From the NCBI GenBank assembly GCA_029864065.1, contig JAOTUD010000243.1:1-5387 (forward strand): DNA of 5,387 nt. The letters run 5' to 3'. Below, one piece after another: positions 1-5,387 of the stretch; the stretch's first letter is position 1; every line of letters begins with the position of its first letter. This stretch comes from Gammaproteobacteria bacterium (GTDB lineage Bacteria; Pseudomonadota; Gammaproteobacteria; GCA-001735895). A program made the position numbers and the translations under genes. The notes beneath the pieces were generated by a model. The model was not told the DNA's origin. It searched no databases and worked only from the letters and a program-made list of their open reading frames with translations.

Positions 1-744
1 CTGTGCGTATATCGTGACGTCGATAAAAGCAAAGATGCGGTATCGCGTCACGATCTCAAGCACCAGACGATCACCGATGCGGAACAATGGCTGGGCCAAC
101 AGCTGGAAGCCTGCAAGACTGCCGGCATTGCGTTTACCAGGGAAGTTGTCTGGAACAGTAGATGGTATGACGTCGCGTTGCGCTCGATTGCCAAATCGGG
201 TTGCGACCTGGTTATAAAATCGAGCTTTCATCACAGCAAGTCGAAACGCTTTTACAACACGACATCGGATTACAGCCTGATGCGAAACTGCGCCTGCCCG
301 ATACTGTTCGCACACCAGACCCAGGAATGGAAATCCGACAGGGTGCTGGCCTGTGTCGATCTCGAATCGACCGACCCGAAACATGCCCGGCTCAACGGCG
401 TAGTCATCCGGGACGCCCAGGCGTTCGCGAATATCGTCGGCATGGAGTTATACGTCGCGGCCGCCTACAGCGTCGGCATCGATACCGAGAATCTGCCGAT
501 TAAAGGGCATGGCCAGCAGGTCAACCTGGAGCAGCTTGGCCAGCTTTACGATGTCGACGAATCACGTATCATCCTGCGCCAGGGTCCGACGGTTGAAACG
601 CTCAAGCACATCTGCGAGGAACTCGACCCGAGTATCGTGATCATGGGTACGCTCGCGCGTGCTGGCATCAAAGGCAAGTTAATCGGCAACACCGCGGAGA
701 AGTTGCTCGATGTCATCGATGCAGACCTGCTAACCGTTAACTGA
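1..744 (+). CDS. uspE: UspE-like tandem universal stress protein, 5'-truncated by the window edge
   Basis: The frame is open from base 1 to the TGA at 742-744, giving 247 residues; a complete UspE has about 300-315, so roughly 55-60 N-terminal residues lie outside the window. Two Usp domains are visible. The first ends at the CPILF stretch (visible residues 99-103) and lacks the glycine ATP-binding motif, as first domains of UspE do. The second begins near RVLACVDLES (114-123) and ends with GTLARAGIKGKLIGNTAE (216-233), close to the GTVGRTG...LGNTAE signature of UspE. Family members are cytoplasmic stress proteins linked to survival under starvation and oxidative stress and, for UspE, motility and aggregation; the biochemical role is poorly defined. 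The protein stops at LLTVN, where E. coli UspE continues past LLVIKPD, so the usual acidic tail is missing. The ATG at 178 is internal to the domain and is not the real start. The 3' end overlaps the convergent kinase gene by 8 bp. Confidence 0.85.
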   Translation: MCVYRDVDKSKDAVSRHDLKHQTITDAEQWLGQQLEACKTAGIAFTREVVWNSRWYDVALRSIAKSGCDLVIKSSFHHSKSKRFYNTTSDYSLMRNCACPILFAHQTQEWKSDRVLACVDLESTDPKHARLNGVVIRDAQAFANIVGMELYVAAAYSVGIDTENLPIKGHGQQVNLEQLGQLYDVDESRIILRQGPTVETLKHICEELDPSIVIMGTLARAGIKGKLIGNTAEKLLDVIDADLLTVN

Positions 745-2338
745 GCAGCGAATTTCTGATTTTTTCAATCTCGGACGCGCCGATTCCGTTGCTGCCGACC
801 GTCACCACTGCGGCGCTGTCCTTTTCCCCGGCGCTGATTGGCTCGCGCGACTGCAATTGTTTTTCGAGCACTTCCAGGTTCGCCTCTGACGGATCGTTCT
901 CGCGCTCCACGATGCGTTTGCGTAGCTCCGCCTCTGGTGCCTCGCAGTTAACGATGACGCGCCTGAACGAATGGCTCGATGCGATTTCGAGAAATCGTCG
1001 CCGCTGGGACTCGAGCAACAGGGTTGCGTCGACAATAACGGTGAAATCCGCCTCGATGATCTTTGCCGCAAGGTCTGCGAGGCGTCGGTAGGTGGCGCTG
1101 GTAGCGTCGGCGGAATAGATTCCCTGGTTTAGCGTCGATCCGCTGTCGTCGGTTGCGGCGTAGTCGAACAACCTTTTTCTTTCGACATCGGAGCGAATCT
1201 GTATCGCTCCGAGGGCTTCGACCAGCCGTGCCGCAACCGTCGATTTGCCGGATCCCGACAAGCCATGCATGACGATTAGTCCCGCGCGATGGCTGCCTGC
1301 CCACTGGTTGGCGAGCTCGATGTAGTCGATGGCCGGGGCGATATGTTCGCGGTACTCGTCCGTATCGCATGGCTGCTGGTCGACGCGCAACGCCTCGACC
1401 TTGGCGCGCACCAGCGCGCGGTAAACAAAGTAGTAGCGCAGTAGTTCGACGGCGGCATAGTCGCCGCTGTTCTGGAAATAGCGATTGAGAAAACGCCAGC
1501 AACAGGCGGGATAACCGCGGGCGTGCAGATCCATCGCGACGAAGGCAGCCTCGCTGACGGTGTCGATCCAGCGCAGTTCGGGGTTGAATTCGATGCAGTC
1601 GAAGAAGGTAATCCTGTCGTCAATCATCGCCATGTTGCCGAGATGCAGGTCGCCATGGCATTCGCGCACGAATCCGTCACGTTTGCGCGCATCGATCGCC
1701 GCCAGCAACTGGGGATTTTCCCGGTACCAGCGCTTGAGGCTGAAGTAGCTGTTCGGCAGAAACTGCGCGGGAATTGCGTTGGCGATATGCACCAGGTTCT
1801 CGTCGCTCCACTTTGCGACCTGCGCGGCATTGCCAAAGTCCGTCTCGGGTTGTGCGTGTTCGCTGTCAGCATGGGTCTCGCTCAGCCTGTCGGCAATCGC
1901 GTCGACGATGTCGCTATTAAGCTCGTTCCTCGCGGCAAAATCGCTCAACAGGCAACGCTGCGGGAATTCGAGCATCTTGACCGCGTACTCGATAACGTCG
2001 CCGTCGCCATGCATCAGGGGACTGGTTTGACTACCGCGAATTTCCACCAGTTCGAGGTAAATATCGGGTGCGAACCTGCGATTGAGACGCAGTTCCTCCT
2101 CGCAGTAAAACCGCCGTTTTTGCAGCGTGGAAAAGTCCAGAAAACCGAAATCGACCGGTTTCTTGATCTTGTAGGCGTAATCGCCGGTCAGAATAATCCA
2201 GGATATGTGGGTTTCGATCAGGCGGATATGGCGCACCGGGTGATCGAAGGCTTCAGGATTGGCGAGCGCCGCGATCAATGCGTGGGCATTGTCGTCATCG
2301 GCCCCGGGCAGGGTATCGTGCAGAACGTGCTCGGTCAT
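737..2338 (-). CDS. Fusion of aminoglycoside-phosphotransferase-like kinase and P-loop ATPase/kinase
   Basis: This 533-residue protein has two nucleotide-binding parts. Residues about 35-330 form an APH/choline-kinase-like fold: a lysine-rich strand YKIKKPVDFGFLDFS (56-70), the Brenner motif HGDLHLGN (228-235, with D230 the expected catalytic base) and the metal-binding DCIEFN (247-252). Residues about 352-530 form a P-loop domain with Walker A GLSGSGKST (359-367), RSDVERKRLF (382-391) and a Walker B-like VIVDATLL (434-441). This matches the COG2187-COG0645 fusions usually annotated 'bifunctional aminoglycoside phosphotransferase/ATP-binding protein'. The substrate is unknown, and the name is not evidence of antibiotic resistance. 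The ATG at 2338 is the first start codon after an in-frame stop. A GAAGG lies directly against it, too close to be a normal Shine-Dalgarno site. The gene follows kefC on the same strand after 83 bp, so read-through from the kef promoter is possible. All motifs are intact and no frameshift is seen. Other possibilities are a small-molecule or sugar kinase. Confidence 0.88.
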   Translation of the reverse strand: MTEHVLHDTLPGADDDNAHALIAALANPEAFDHPVRHIRLIETHISWIILTGDYAYKIKKPVDFGFLDFSTLQKRRFYCEEELRLNRRFAPDIYLELVEIRGSQTSPLMHGDGDVIEYAVKMLEFPQRCLLSDFAARNELNSDIVDAIADRLSETHADSEHAQPETDFGNAAQVAKWSDENLVHIANAIPAQFLPNSYFSLKRWYRENPQLLAAIDARKRDGFVRECHGDLHLGNMAMIDDRITFFDCIEFNPELRWIDTVSEAAFVAMDLHARGYPACCWRFLNRYFQNSGDYAAVELLRYYFVYRALVRAKVEALRVDQQPCDTDEYREHIAPAIDYIELANQWAGSHRAGLIVMHGLSGSGKSTVAARLVEALGAIQIRSDVERKRLFDYAATDDSGSTLNQGIYSADATSATYRRLADLAAKIIEADFTVIVDATLLLESQRRRFLEIASSHSFRRVIVNCEAPEAELRKRIVERENDPSEANLEVLEKQLQSREPISAGEKDSAAVVTVGSNGIGASEIEKIRNSLLS

Positions 2339-2421
2339 CCTTCGACATCTTGCTGGTTGCGCGGACCATTATTGTATGCAGTCGAGTCGCATTCGCACTG
2401 ACCGATGTCAAGCGAAATCGA

Positions 2422-4353
2422 TTAATCCCCGGGATCGACGGATTCGGCGATCTCCTCGATGTATCCTTTGGGCGGTGGATTCCAGCCACGCTCGTTGACG
2501 CTGTGGCGGTCGCTGCGATCGGCCTGCATTGCAGCGCGGATCGCGGCTTCCTGTTGCATAAACAATTCGCGAAAACCGGGTCGCATGCCGGTTCCCTCCG
2601 AAGCCAACCAGTTCTGGTAAAGATCCTCGACCATTTCGTTCTCGGTGGCAACGAAGGTATTCTTGAGCTGCTCTGCCCGAAACGGGTGAAATCCGAGCCG
2701 GGTCAGCGCCTCGCAACCCATGTCGAGCGCGGCATGGTAGGTTTCCTTGATGATGAAGTCGGCGCCGGCCTGCCTGAGCCGATAGTAATGCACCTGGTCG
2801 AAGGCACGCACGAGAACCGCGAGCCGCGGATGGCGCCGCTTGATGTCGTGTACGAGATCGACCGCGCGTTCGCGGTCGTCGATGGCGATCACGAACAGGT
2901 CGACCTCGTCGATGCCGGCGGTCTCGAGCAGGTCGGGGCGGGTTGCGTCGCCGAAAAAACTCCTGATATCGAGCTTGCGCATGTTATCGACCTGACCGGC
3001 ATCGTGATCGAGCACCACGGTTTCGATGCCGTTTGCCACTAGCAGCCGGTTCACGATCTGACCGAAGCGTCCGATTCCGGCGATCAGCACCCGACCTTTT
3101 TTATCGACCACGTCGTGTTCGCGCCGATCGCCAGCGCAGGCGAAACGCGGCATCAGGAACCTGTCGAAGAAGATGAACAACGCGGGTGTCAGGAACATCG
3201 ATATCGCAACGACCAGGCTTAGCAGCTGCGCGATATCGGCAGGGATGACGTTGTTTTGCAGGCTGTAGCCGAGCAGCACGAAACCGAATTCGCCCGCCTG
3301 CGCGAGTCCCAGCGTCACCAGCCAGCGATCGCTCGAGCCGATACCAAAGGTCACGGCAAGCCCGTAGACGATTGCCGCCTTGACCAGGATGACCGCGACG
3401 ACGATGCCGGCAACCAGCATCCAGTCCTGGGCCAGCACCTGGAAGTCGATACCGGCGCCGACGGTGATAAAAAACAAACCGAGTAATAAACCCTTGAAGG
3501 GTTCGATATTGGTTTCGAGCTCGTGCTTGAACTCGCTGTTGGCTAGCACCACGCCGGCCAGGAAAGCGCCCAGCGCGGGCGATAAACCGACCAGGCTCAT
3601 CAGCGCGGCGATGCCGATCACCAGCATCAGCGCGGTGGCGGTGAAAACCTCGCGCAGGCCCGATTGCGCAACGAATCGAAACAGCGGCCGGCTCAGGTAG
3701 AACCCGCCCAACACCACGGTTGCGATCGCGCCGAGCACGACGATCGCGTAAACCCAGTTGGGCAGGCCGGACACCAGGTCGATATGACCGTGGGAATCGG
3801 TGGCCTGCGCGGCAAGTCTGCTGGCCGCCGCGGCGAGTTCGGGTATTTCGAGCAGCGGAATCAATGCCAGCATCGGGATTACGACGATATCCTGGAACAG
3901 CAATACCGCGAACGCGCCACGCCCGCCCTCGGTCCGGGTCAGGCCTTTTTCGTTCAGCGTCTGCAGCACGATCGCGGTCGACGACAGCGCCAGGATCATG
4001 CCCACGGTGAGCGCGATGCGCCAGTCGATCCCGAATAGCAGGCCGGCCAGCGTGATGGCCGCGGTGGTCAGCCCGACCTGCAGTCCGCCCAGCCCGAGCA
4101 GCCGGTTGCGCATCGACCAGAGCATGCGCGGTTCAAGTTCGAGCCCGACCAGGAACAGCATCATGACCACGCCGAATTCCGCGAAATGCTGCAGCGTCGC
4201 CGTTTCATCACCGACCAGCCCGACCACCGGGCCGATCACGACACCGGCCATCAGGTACCCCAGCACCGAGCCGAGGCCGAAGCGTTTCGCCAACGGCACC
4301 GCGATCACCGCGGCGCAGAGGTAAATGAAGGCCTGGATGAAGTAACCGGTCAT
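2422..4353 (-). CDS. kefC: KefC-type glutathione-gated K+/H+ efflux antiporter (CPA2 family)
   Basis: This inner-membrane protein has 643 residues (E. coli KefC has 620). Residues 1-400 carry about 12-13 hydrophobic segments with the CPA2 hallmarks FLVGLELEP (67-75), GRGAFAVLLFQDIVVIP (144-160) and LSPALGAFLAGVVLANSEF (257-275). The cytosolic gating loop HELETNIEPFKG (277-288) follows. A KTN/RCK nucleotide-binding domain starts at RVLIAGIGRFGQ (421-432), with GxGxxG at 426-431, VVLDHD (446-451) and FFGDATRPDLLETAG (466-480). A C-terminal extension runs to residue 643. In the family, glutathione adducts open K+ efflux coupled to H+ entry, acidifying the cytoplasm against electrophiles. The start is the ATG at 4353, which overlaps the kefF stop in ATGA; the frame stays open upstream to 4884, but that stretch is a shadow of kefF. 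IEPFKGLLLGLFF...GIDF is closer to KefC than to KefB. The acidic loop residue equivalent to D264 is N282, and some glutathione contacts differ (see findings). It could also be annotated as a generic CPA2 antiporter or as KefB. Confidence 0.9.
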   Translation of the reverse strand: MTGYFIQAFIYLCAAVIAVPLAKRFGLGSVLGYLMAGVVIGPVVGLVGDETATLQHFAEFGVVMMLFLVGLELEPRMLWSMRNRLLGLGGLQVGLTTAAITLAGLLFGIDWRIALTVGMILALSSTAIVLQTLNEKGLTRTEGGRGAFAVLLFQDIVVIPMLALIPLLEIPELAAAASRLAAQATDSHGHIDLVSGLPNWVYAIVVLGAIATVVLGGFYLSRPLFRFVAQSGLREVFTATALMLVIGIAALMSLVGLSPALGAFLAGVVLANSEFKHELETNIEPFKGLLLGLFFITVGAGIDFQVLAQDWMLVAGIVVAVILVKAAIVYGLAVTFGIGSSDRWLVTLGLAQAGEFGFVLLGYSLQNNVIPADIAQLLSLVVAISMFLTPALFIFFDRFLMPRFACAGDRREHDVVDKKGRVLIAGIGRFGQIVNRLLVANGIETVVLDHDAGQVDNMRKLDIRSFFGDATRPDLLETAGIDEVDLFVIAIDDRERAVDLVHDIKRRHPRLAVLVRAFDQVHYYRLRQAGADFIIKETYHAALDMGCEALTRLGFHPFRAEQLKNTFVATENEMVEDLYQNWLASEGTGMRPGFRELFMQQEAAIRAAMQADRSDRHSVNERGWNPPPKGYIEEIAESVDPGD

Positions 4354-4964
4354 GCGCCTGTACCGGCCGCCTGCGCGACGTATTCGTTCAATTTTTCGGC
4401 CCTTTCGGCCGCGGCGATATCGATCCTGTCGTGCAGCAGGCAATCGAGGACCCTGCTCCAGTTTTCGACATGCGCGTGGACCCGGCCATCCTCGAGCGCG
4501 GTGCGCGCGCCGAATAATGCGTAAGGCGGCAGGTAAATCAAGCCGCACAGGTTCGCGGTCTGCTCGATAGGGCGCAACAGTTCGCGGATTGAATAGTGGT
4601 TGAAGCCGCTGGTTTTGTAGGCGTCTTCGGTGCCGCCCGCGGTGACTGCGCACAGCAGGCGCTTGCCGCGCAACGCGGTGCCGCCATGACCGTAGGCGAA
4701 GCCGTATTCGAGCACCAGGTCCTGCCATTCTTTCAGGATCGCTGGCGTCGAATACCAGTAGAGCGGGAACATGAAGACGATGACGTCGTTTTCGCGCAGA
4801 CGCTGCTGCTCGCGGTCGATATCGATGCTGTAATCCGGGTACTCGGCGTACAGGTCGACCACGGTAACGCCGTCGACGTTGCACGATGCCCTGAGCAGCG
4901 GCAGGTTGACCTCCGAGCGGTGTTGCGACGGGTGGGCGAACAGGATCAGGATTGTGGTGGGCAT
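4350..4964 (-). CDS. kefF: KefF-type NAD(P)H:quinone oxidoreductase, ancillary subunit of the Kef system
   Basis: This 204-residue flavodoxin-like-fold enzyme is the cytosolic partner needed for full activity of KefC-type channels. In E. coli it also reduces quinones using bound FMN and NAD(P)H. Recognisable segments are ILFAHPSQHRSEVN (7-20, FMN phosphate region), DLYAEYPDYSIDIDREQQRL (37-56), FPLYWYSTPAILKEW (66-80), EYGFAYGHGGTALRGK (86-101), VTAGG (107-111) and the NLCGLIYLPPYALFG stretch (138-152). All line up with E. coli KefF (176 aa), with about 25 extra C-terminal residues here. The ATG at 4964 precedes the conserved first strand by a few residues and is the sensible start, although no clear Shine-Dalgarno sequence precedes it. 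The gene overlaps kefC by four bases, the classic upstream-accessory arrangement of kefF-kefC and kefG-kefB. The promoter at 4996-5024 would give a leader of about 25 bases. Confidence 0.9.
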   Translation of the reverse strand: MPTTILILFAHPSQHRSEVNLPLLRASCNVDGVTVVDLYAEYPDYSIDIDREQQRLRENDVIVFMFPLYWYSTPAILKEWQDLVLEYGFAYGHGGTALRGKRLLCAVTAGGTEDAYKTSGFNHYSIRELLRPIEQTANLCGLIYLPPYALFGARTALEDGRVHAHVENWSRVLDCLLHDRIDIAAAERAEKLNEYVAQAAGTGA

Positions 4965-4985
4965 GGCGGGAGCCGGAATCAGGAT

Positions 4986-4997
4986 AACCCGTGGGTT
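4986..4997. promoter_or_regulatory. 12-bp palindrome on the kefF promoter, candidate operator
   Basis: AACCC-GT-GGGTT is a perfect 5+2+5 inverted repeat. It covers the downstream edge of the predicted -10 box and the expected start site, where a bound repressor would block polymerase. No known regulator is recognised from the motif. It could also be a chance palindrome or a weak 5'-UTR hairpin. Confidence 0.3.
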
Positions 4998-5024
4998 TAT
5001 AAATTGTGCCCTGGCTTAATTCAA
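4996..5024 (-). promoter_or_regulatory. Predicted sigma70-type promoter for the kefF-kefC operon
   Basis: On the minus strand, TTGAAT (5024-5019; four of six to TTGACA) is followed after exactly 17 bp by TATAAA (5001-4996; five of six to TATAAT). Transcription would start near 4989, about 25 bases before the kefF ATG. Spacing, orientation and position all fit. This is a sequence prediction only. Confidence 0.6.
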
Positions 5025-5032
5025 GTCGTTTC

Positions 5033-5064
5033 GGCCTGCTGCGTCGTAAAACACGACATCGGCC
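5033..5064. repeat. Nested inverted repeat upstream of the kefF promoter
   Basis: The inner arms GTCGT (5043-5047) and ACGAC (5053-5057) enclose the loop AAAAC. Outer GGCC blocks (5033-5036 and 5061-5064) can also pair. It lies just upstream of the predicted -35 box, so it could be a regulatory site, a small palindromic repeat, or chance. There is no T-run on either side, so it is not a good terminator. Confidence 0.3.
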
Positions 5065-5098
5065 AAGCCCGGTCGGGAGGCCGCTATCGCCCTGAACT

Positions 5099-5146
5099 CG
5101 TCATTGCGGGCTCGACCGATACGTCGGACCGCCGCAATCCATTTAC
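5099..5146 (+). repeat. Palindromic intergenic repeat, copy A
   Basis: The arms ATTGCGG (5103-5109) and CCGCAAT (5132-5138) are perfectly complementary, with an inner stem CCGA-TACG-TCGG (5116-5127). The outer sequence CGTCATTGCGGG...CCGCAATCC resembles the widespread short intergenic palindromes of the form GTCATTGCG...GCAATCC known from many bacterial genomes. It is related to copy B at 5201-5242 in opposite orientation. The frames open here on the minus strand give the typical meaningless translation of such repeats. Confidence 0.55.
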
Positions 5147-5150
5147 CCAA

Positions 5151-5183
5151 CTACTCCCGGAGTAGCCCGGGCTTTGCCCGTAC
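5151..5183. repeat. Two adjacent small hairpins in the core between repeat copies A and B
   Basis: CTACTCC-C-GGAGTAG (5151-5165) is a perfect 7+1+7 inverted repeat. Next to it, CGGGC-TTT-GCCCG (5168-5180) forms a second stem, with GTA (5162-5164) and TAC (5181-5183) able to extend it around a bulge. The GTAGCCCGGGC start resembles another common proteobacterial intergenic repeat. Neither hairpin has a following T-run. Confidence 0.4.
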
Positions 5184-5200
5184 TGTTCTTAACGCACCCC

Positions 5201-5242
5201 GTTAATGGATTCCGGGTCGCGCTGCGCTCGCCCAGAATAACG
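5201..5242 (-). repeat. Palindromic intergenic repeat, copy B (inverted relative to copy A)
   Basis: The plus strand runs GTTAATGGATTCCGGG...CGCTCGCCCAGAATAACG. It is an imperfect palindrome: GTTA (5201-5204) and ATTC-GGG pair with the CCC-GAAT-TAAC side, with loop CTG near 5222. Read on the minus strand it starts CGTTATTCTGGGC and ends CCGGAATCCATTAAC, matching copy A at about 10 of 13 and 13 of 15 positions. The minus-strand translation contains GERSATRNP, a well-known artefact of such repeats. Confidence 0.55.
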
Positions 5243-5246
5243 GGAA

Positions 5247-5387
5247 ATGGCCGAAGGTTATCTCCCACCAGGGCTTTATGAGGGTCTCCTATTGAGAAAA
5301 CAGATACCCAATCTGGATACAGTAATTCCCATCGAGGCCGCCGCCGCGTTAGCGGGGCCCTTTGTGACAATACGAAAGTCTGACCTA
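5247..5387 (+). CDS. Possible start of an unrecognised gene, cut by the window edge
   Basis: An ATG at 5247, nine bases after an in-frame TAA (5238-5240), opens a frame that runs without a stop to base 5387 (47 codons). The product starts MAEGYLPPGLYEGLLLRK and continues with IPNLDTVIPIEAAAALAG and FVTIRKSDL, which looks like ordinary globular protein. I do not recognise a family. ATG is preceded only by a weak GGGAA; a TTG at 5292 with GAGGG seven bases upstream is an alternative start. Codons such as AGA, ATA, CTA, TTA and CGA are common here and rare in the neighbouring genes, so the ORF is either acquired DNA or not coding. Two minus-strand frames are also open in part of this stretch. 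If real, the gene is divergent from kefF and begins immediately after repeat copy B. Confidence 0.35.
   Translation, partial: MAEGYLPPGLYEGLLLRKQIPNLDTVIPIEAAAALAGPFVTIRKSDL
5336..5359. other. GC-rich hairpin near the right edge
   Basis: CCGC-GTTA-GCGG (5344-5355) is a perfect four-base stem and tetraloop, extended by GGCC blocks at 5336-5339 and 5356-5359 with a four-base bulge. On the plus strand only CTTT follows, so it is a poor terminator. It lies inside the candidate ORF and may simply reflect its alanine-rich codons. Confidence 0.2.

Noticed and set aside
2371..2411. TTGACA (2411-2406) and TACAAT (2376-2371) on the minus strand upstream of the kinase gene, resembling a promoter.
   Set aside because: The spacer is 29 bp, far from 16-18, and neither box has a suitable partner at normal spacing. 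A separate promoter here is possible but not supported.
2418..2438. TCGAT...ATCGA inverted repeat at the end of kefC as a terminator.
   Set aside because: The stem is five bases with an 11-base loop, has no T-run, and overlaps coding sequence.
1523..3042. Long plus-strand frames (292 and 254 codons) opposite the kinase and kefC genes.
   Set aside because: They are complementary-strand shadows typical of GC-rich coding DNA. They show no motifs, while the minus-strand genes have complete catalytic signatures.
4354..4884. Upstream extension of the kefC frame to an 820-residue protein.
   Set aside because: The added part is arginine-rich, low in plausibility, and lies antiphase within kefF. Conserved KefC sequence starts at MTGYFIQAF, with the ATG at 4353.
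5292..5323. TTGAGA followed by GATACA or TACAGT on the plus strand, as a possible promoter.
   Set aside because: The matches are poor (GATACA three of six) or the spacing is 20 bp, and it lies inside the candidate ORF.
5143..5370. 75-codon minus-strand frame starting with TTG and containing FPVILGERSATRNP.
   Set aside because: It reads through the palindromic repeats, and the GERSATRNP-type translation is a familiar artefact of such elements. It has no credible start or ribosome site.

Overview
The window looks like chromosomal DNA of a gammaproteobacterium or a close relative. That is an inference: it rests on a KefF/KefC pair that resembles the Escherichia coli proteins, a UspE-type tandem stress protein, compact gene packing and GC-rich third codon positions. 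No species can be named from the sequence alone.

Layout. Positions 1-744 (+) hold the C-terminal 247 residues of a UspE-like tandem universal stress protein whose start lies outside the window. It meets, tail to tail with an 8-bp overlap, a minus-strand gene (2338 to 737) for a 533-residue fusion of an aminoglycoside-phosphotransferase-like kinase with a P-loop ATPase/kinase. Upstream of it on the same strand are a KefC-type K+/H+ efflux protein (4353 to 2422, 643 aa) and its KefF-type flavodoxin-fold quinone reductase (4964 to 4350, 204 aa). KefF and KefC overlap by four bases (ATGA), so they are almost certainly cotranscribed and translationally coupled. A good sigma70-type promoter (TTGAAT, 17 bp, TATAAA) lies just upstream of kefF, with a 12-bp palindrome on its -10/start region. 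The fusion kinase follows kefC after 83 bp and may belong to the same transcript.

Positions 4965-5246 are non-coding. They contain the promoter and a dense cluster of palindromes, including two related copies (5099-5146 and 5201-5242) of a roughly 45-bp imperfect palindromic repeat in inverted orientation, around a 54-bp core with two further hairpins. From 5247 to the right edge a plus-strand frame stays open with a protein-like sequence (at least 47 aa) but codon usage unlike its neighbours. It could be the start of a divergent, unrecognised gene.

Function. KefF-KefC is the electrophile-protection module: K+ leaves, H+ enters, and the cytoplasm acidifies when glutathione adducts form. Aligned from memory to E. 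coli KefC, several glutathione-contact and gating-loop positions are substituted, so gating may differ from the textbook system. A Usp protein and a kinase/ATPase of unknown substrate next to it fit a general stress neighbourhood. No complete novel system is visible. The best leads are the altered gating residues, the inverted repeat pair and the uncharacterised edge ORF.
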